Positions 63,384-64,000 of a DNA stretch of 64,000 nt are shown in pieces. The stretch covers positions 682,001-746,000 of the forward strand of contig JASPKZ010004955.1 in NCBI GenBank assembly GCA_030220185.1, written 5' to 3'. The translations under genes and the position numbers were made by a program. The notes under the pieces were generated by a model. The model did no database searches. It had not been told where the DNA came from and saw only the letters and a program-made list of their open reading frames with translations. Source of the DNA: Diploptera punctata (Eukaryota > Arthropoda > Insecta > Blattodea > Blaberidae). Every line of letters starts with the position of its first letter. Within the stretch, counting starts at the first letter, position 1.

Positions 63384-63994
63384 GAGTTTAGTTTTTTAAG
63401 TGGGGCGTGTCCGTTGTATAATTGTAGTATAAAGTCATTTAGTGCGTCAACTTTTTCATCTACAGAATGCAGCATCCATATTGAATGCCACGGCATCTGC
63501 ATAGCTTCTTCAATTAGGGCTGCATTATGTATATATTTTAAGTCTCTATACGTAATGGTCTTTCGAGTCGGTTTAGGGCGCCGCAGCGAATATGCTAAGA
63601 ATATAATATAATGTGCTGATATTCCCGGGGCTGGCAGTTGCCCATGAGTAAGTACTCTGTCTGGATTATTAGTTGCAATTAAGTCAAGTAACGTCTCAGA
63701 GTGATGAGTGTGACGTGTAGGCTGTAGGGGTAGGAGAGTCATATCACAAGCCTGGAACGTAGCCATCAGTTGTTGTGTATGTCTGTTATCAGTGTCTAGT
63801 ATGTTTATATTAAAGTCGCCCATAACGATAACGTGTTCATATTGCATTCGCGCATTTTGTAAAGTTGATTCTATTTTAGCTATAGTTTTTATTTTAGGAG
63901 GTGGGTATACTACACAGAGAAGACATTTTTTGAAACTGACAAATATTTCTATGAACATAATTTCGGCAGATGGTTCGTTATTAGATAGATACAC
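63380..63994 (-). pseudogene. CR1/L2-type LINE endonuclease, 3' part
   Basis: The EEP endonuclease portion present reads VIMGDFNINILDTDN (Asp and Asn of GDFN), ETLLDLIATNNPDRVL and PGISAHYIIF. The conserved SDH triplet has become SAH, losing the catalytic Asp. The frame then ends in a stop at 63380 one base out of register with the RT frame; a run of six A residues (63392-63397) is the likely slip site. The N-terminus is outside the window. Confidence 0.85.
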
Positions 63995-64000
63995 AATTTT

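Larger units (their letters stand above)
60995..64000 (-). mobile_element. CR1/L2-type LINE inserted in RTE-1
   Basis: Minus-strand LINE running off the right window edge. From right to left: partial endonuclease, reverse transcriptase, C-terminal domain ending SFKNKLKNYLITN, a ~400-bp 3' UTR, a 7-bp-stem hairpin (61044-61059), AATAAA, and a repeated tail (aaatctt)n at 60996-61030. The C-terminal domain style and short-repeat tail fit the CR1/L2/Daphne group. It is the best-preserved element here. Insertion in RTE-1 makes it younger than that copy. Confidence 0.88.

Overview
The window is repeat-dominated intergenic or intronic DNA from an animal, most likely an insect with a large, AT-rich, transposon-laden genome. 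I suspect a cockroach or relative, from the RTE-type LINE proteins and the abundance of tRNA-derived SINEs, but this is inference and I could run no search. I found no convincing host gene: no multi-exon conserved gene, no rRNA and no clean host tRNA. Nearly every translatable stretch is a living or dead piece of a mobile element.

Layout. 0-7 kb: Penelope-like fragments, a 3' end and an endonuclease-containing piece of a LINE here called RTE-1, AT-rich spacer. 7-13 kb: hairpin-bearing satellite, tRNA-derived SINE-A (one copy with a clear target-site duplication, TSD), an inverted repeat, and fragments of two unclassified protein families. 13.3-16.2 kb: the longest RTE-1 copy (endonuclease, reverse transcriptase, C-terminal domain; dead) inside a perfect 16-bp TSD. 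16-22 kb: dispersed TGAC repeats, SINE-C and SINE-B, an unclassified family with VDFSENY and HGKG motifs, and a 724-bp element between TTAA sites. 23-27 kb: RTE-1 3' end, microsatellites, spacer. 27-30 kb: Tigger/pogo and Tc1 remnants beside a ~1.25-kb composite element (tandem 165-bp repeats, tRNA-Tyr-like module, ~200-bp-arm palindrome); a second copy in the opposite orientation lies at 40.8-41.7 kb. 30.7-32.8 kb: dead hAT transposase. 33-37 kb: minus-strand RTE-1 pieces. 37.4-40.5 kb: a second RTE-type LINE (RTE-2), dead. 42-49 kb: Tc1/mariner remnants, a 179-bp MITE, tRNA-like units and a palindrome with a microsatellite centre. 50.5-54.1 kb: dead Ty3/gypsy pol on the minus strand, abutting a mariner DNA-binding domain. 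54.5-55.5 kb: 5' end of a PIF/Harbinger-like element with a duplicated exon. 56-60.5 kb: a third RTE-type fragment, SINE-C with an 11-bp TSD, and a pile-up of SINEs in which one target sequence occurs three times. 60.6-64 kb: RTE-1 5' end interrupted by a CR1/L2-type LINE whose 647-codon reverse transcriptase frame is still open.

The parts relate as layers of insertion. LINEs (RTE-1, RTE-2, CR1-like) supply reverse transcriptase; the SINEs (tRNA-Asp-like SINE-C, others with A and B boxes) presumably borrowed such machinery; the DNA transposons survive only as fragments or short non-autonomous derivatives. The strongest candidate for something undescribed is the composite tRNA-Tyr-like/palindrome element at 28.1-29.4 and 40.8-41.7 kb.
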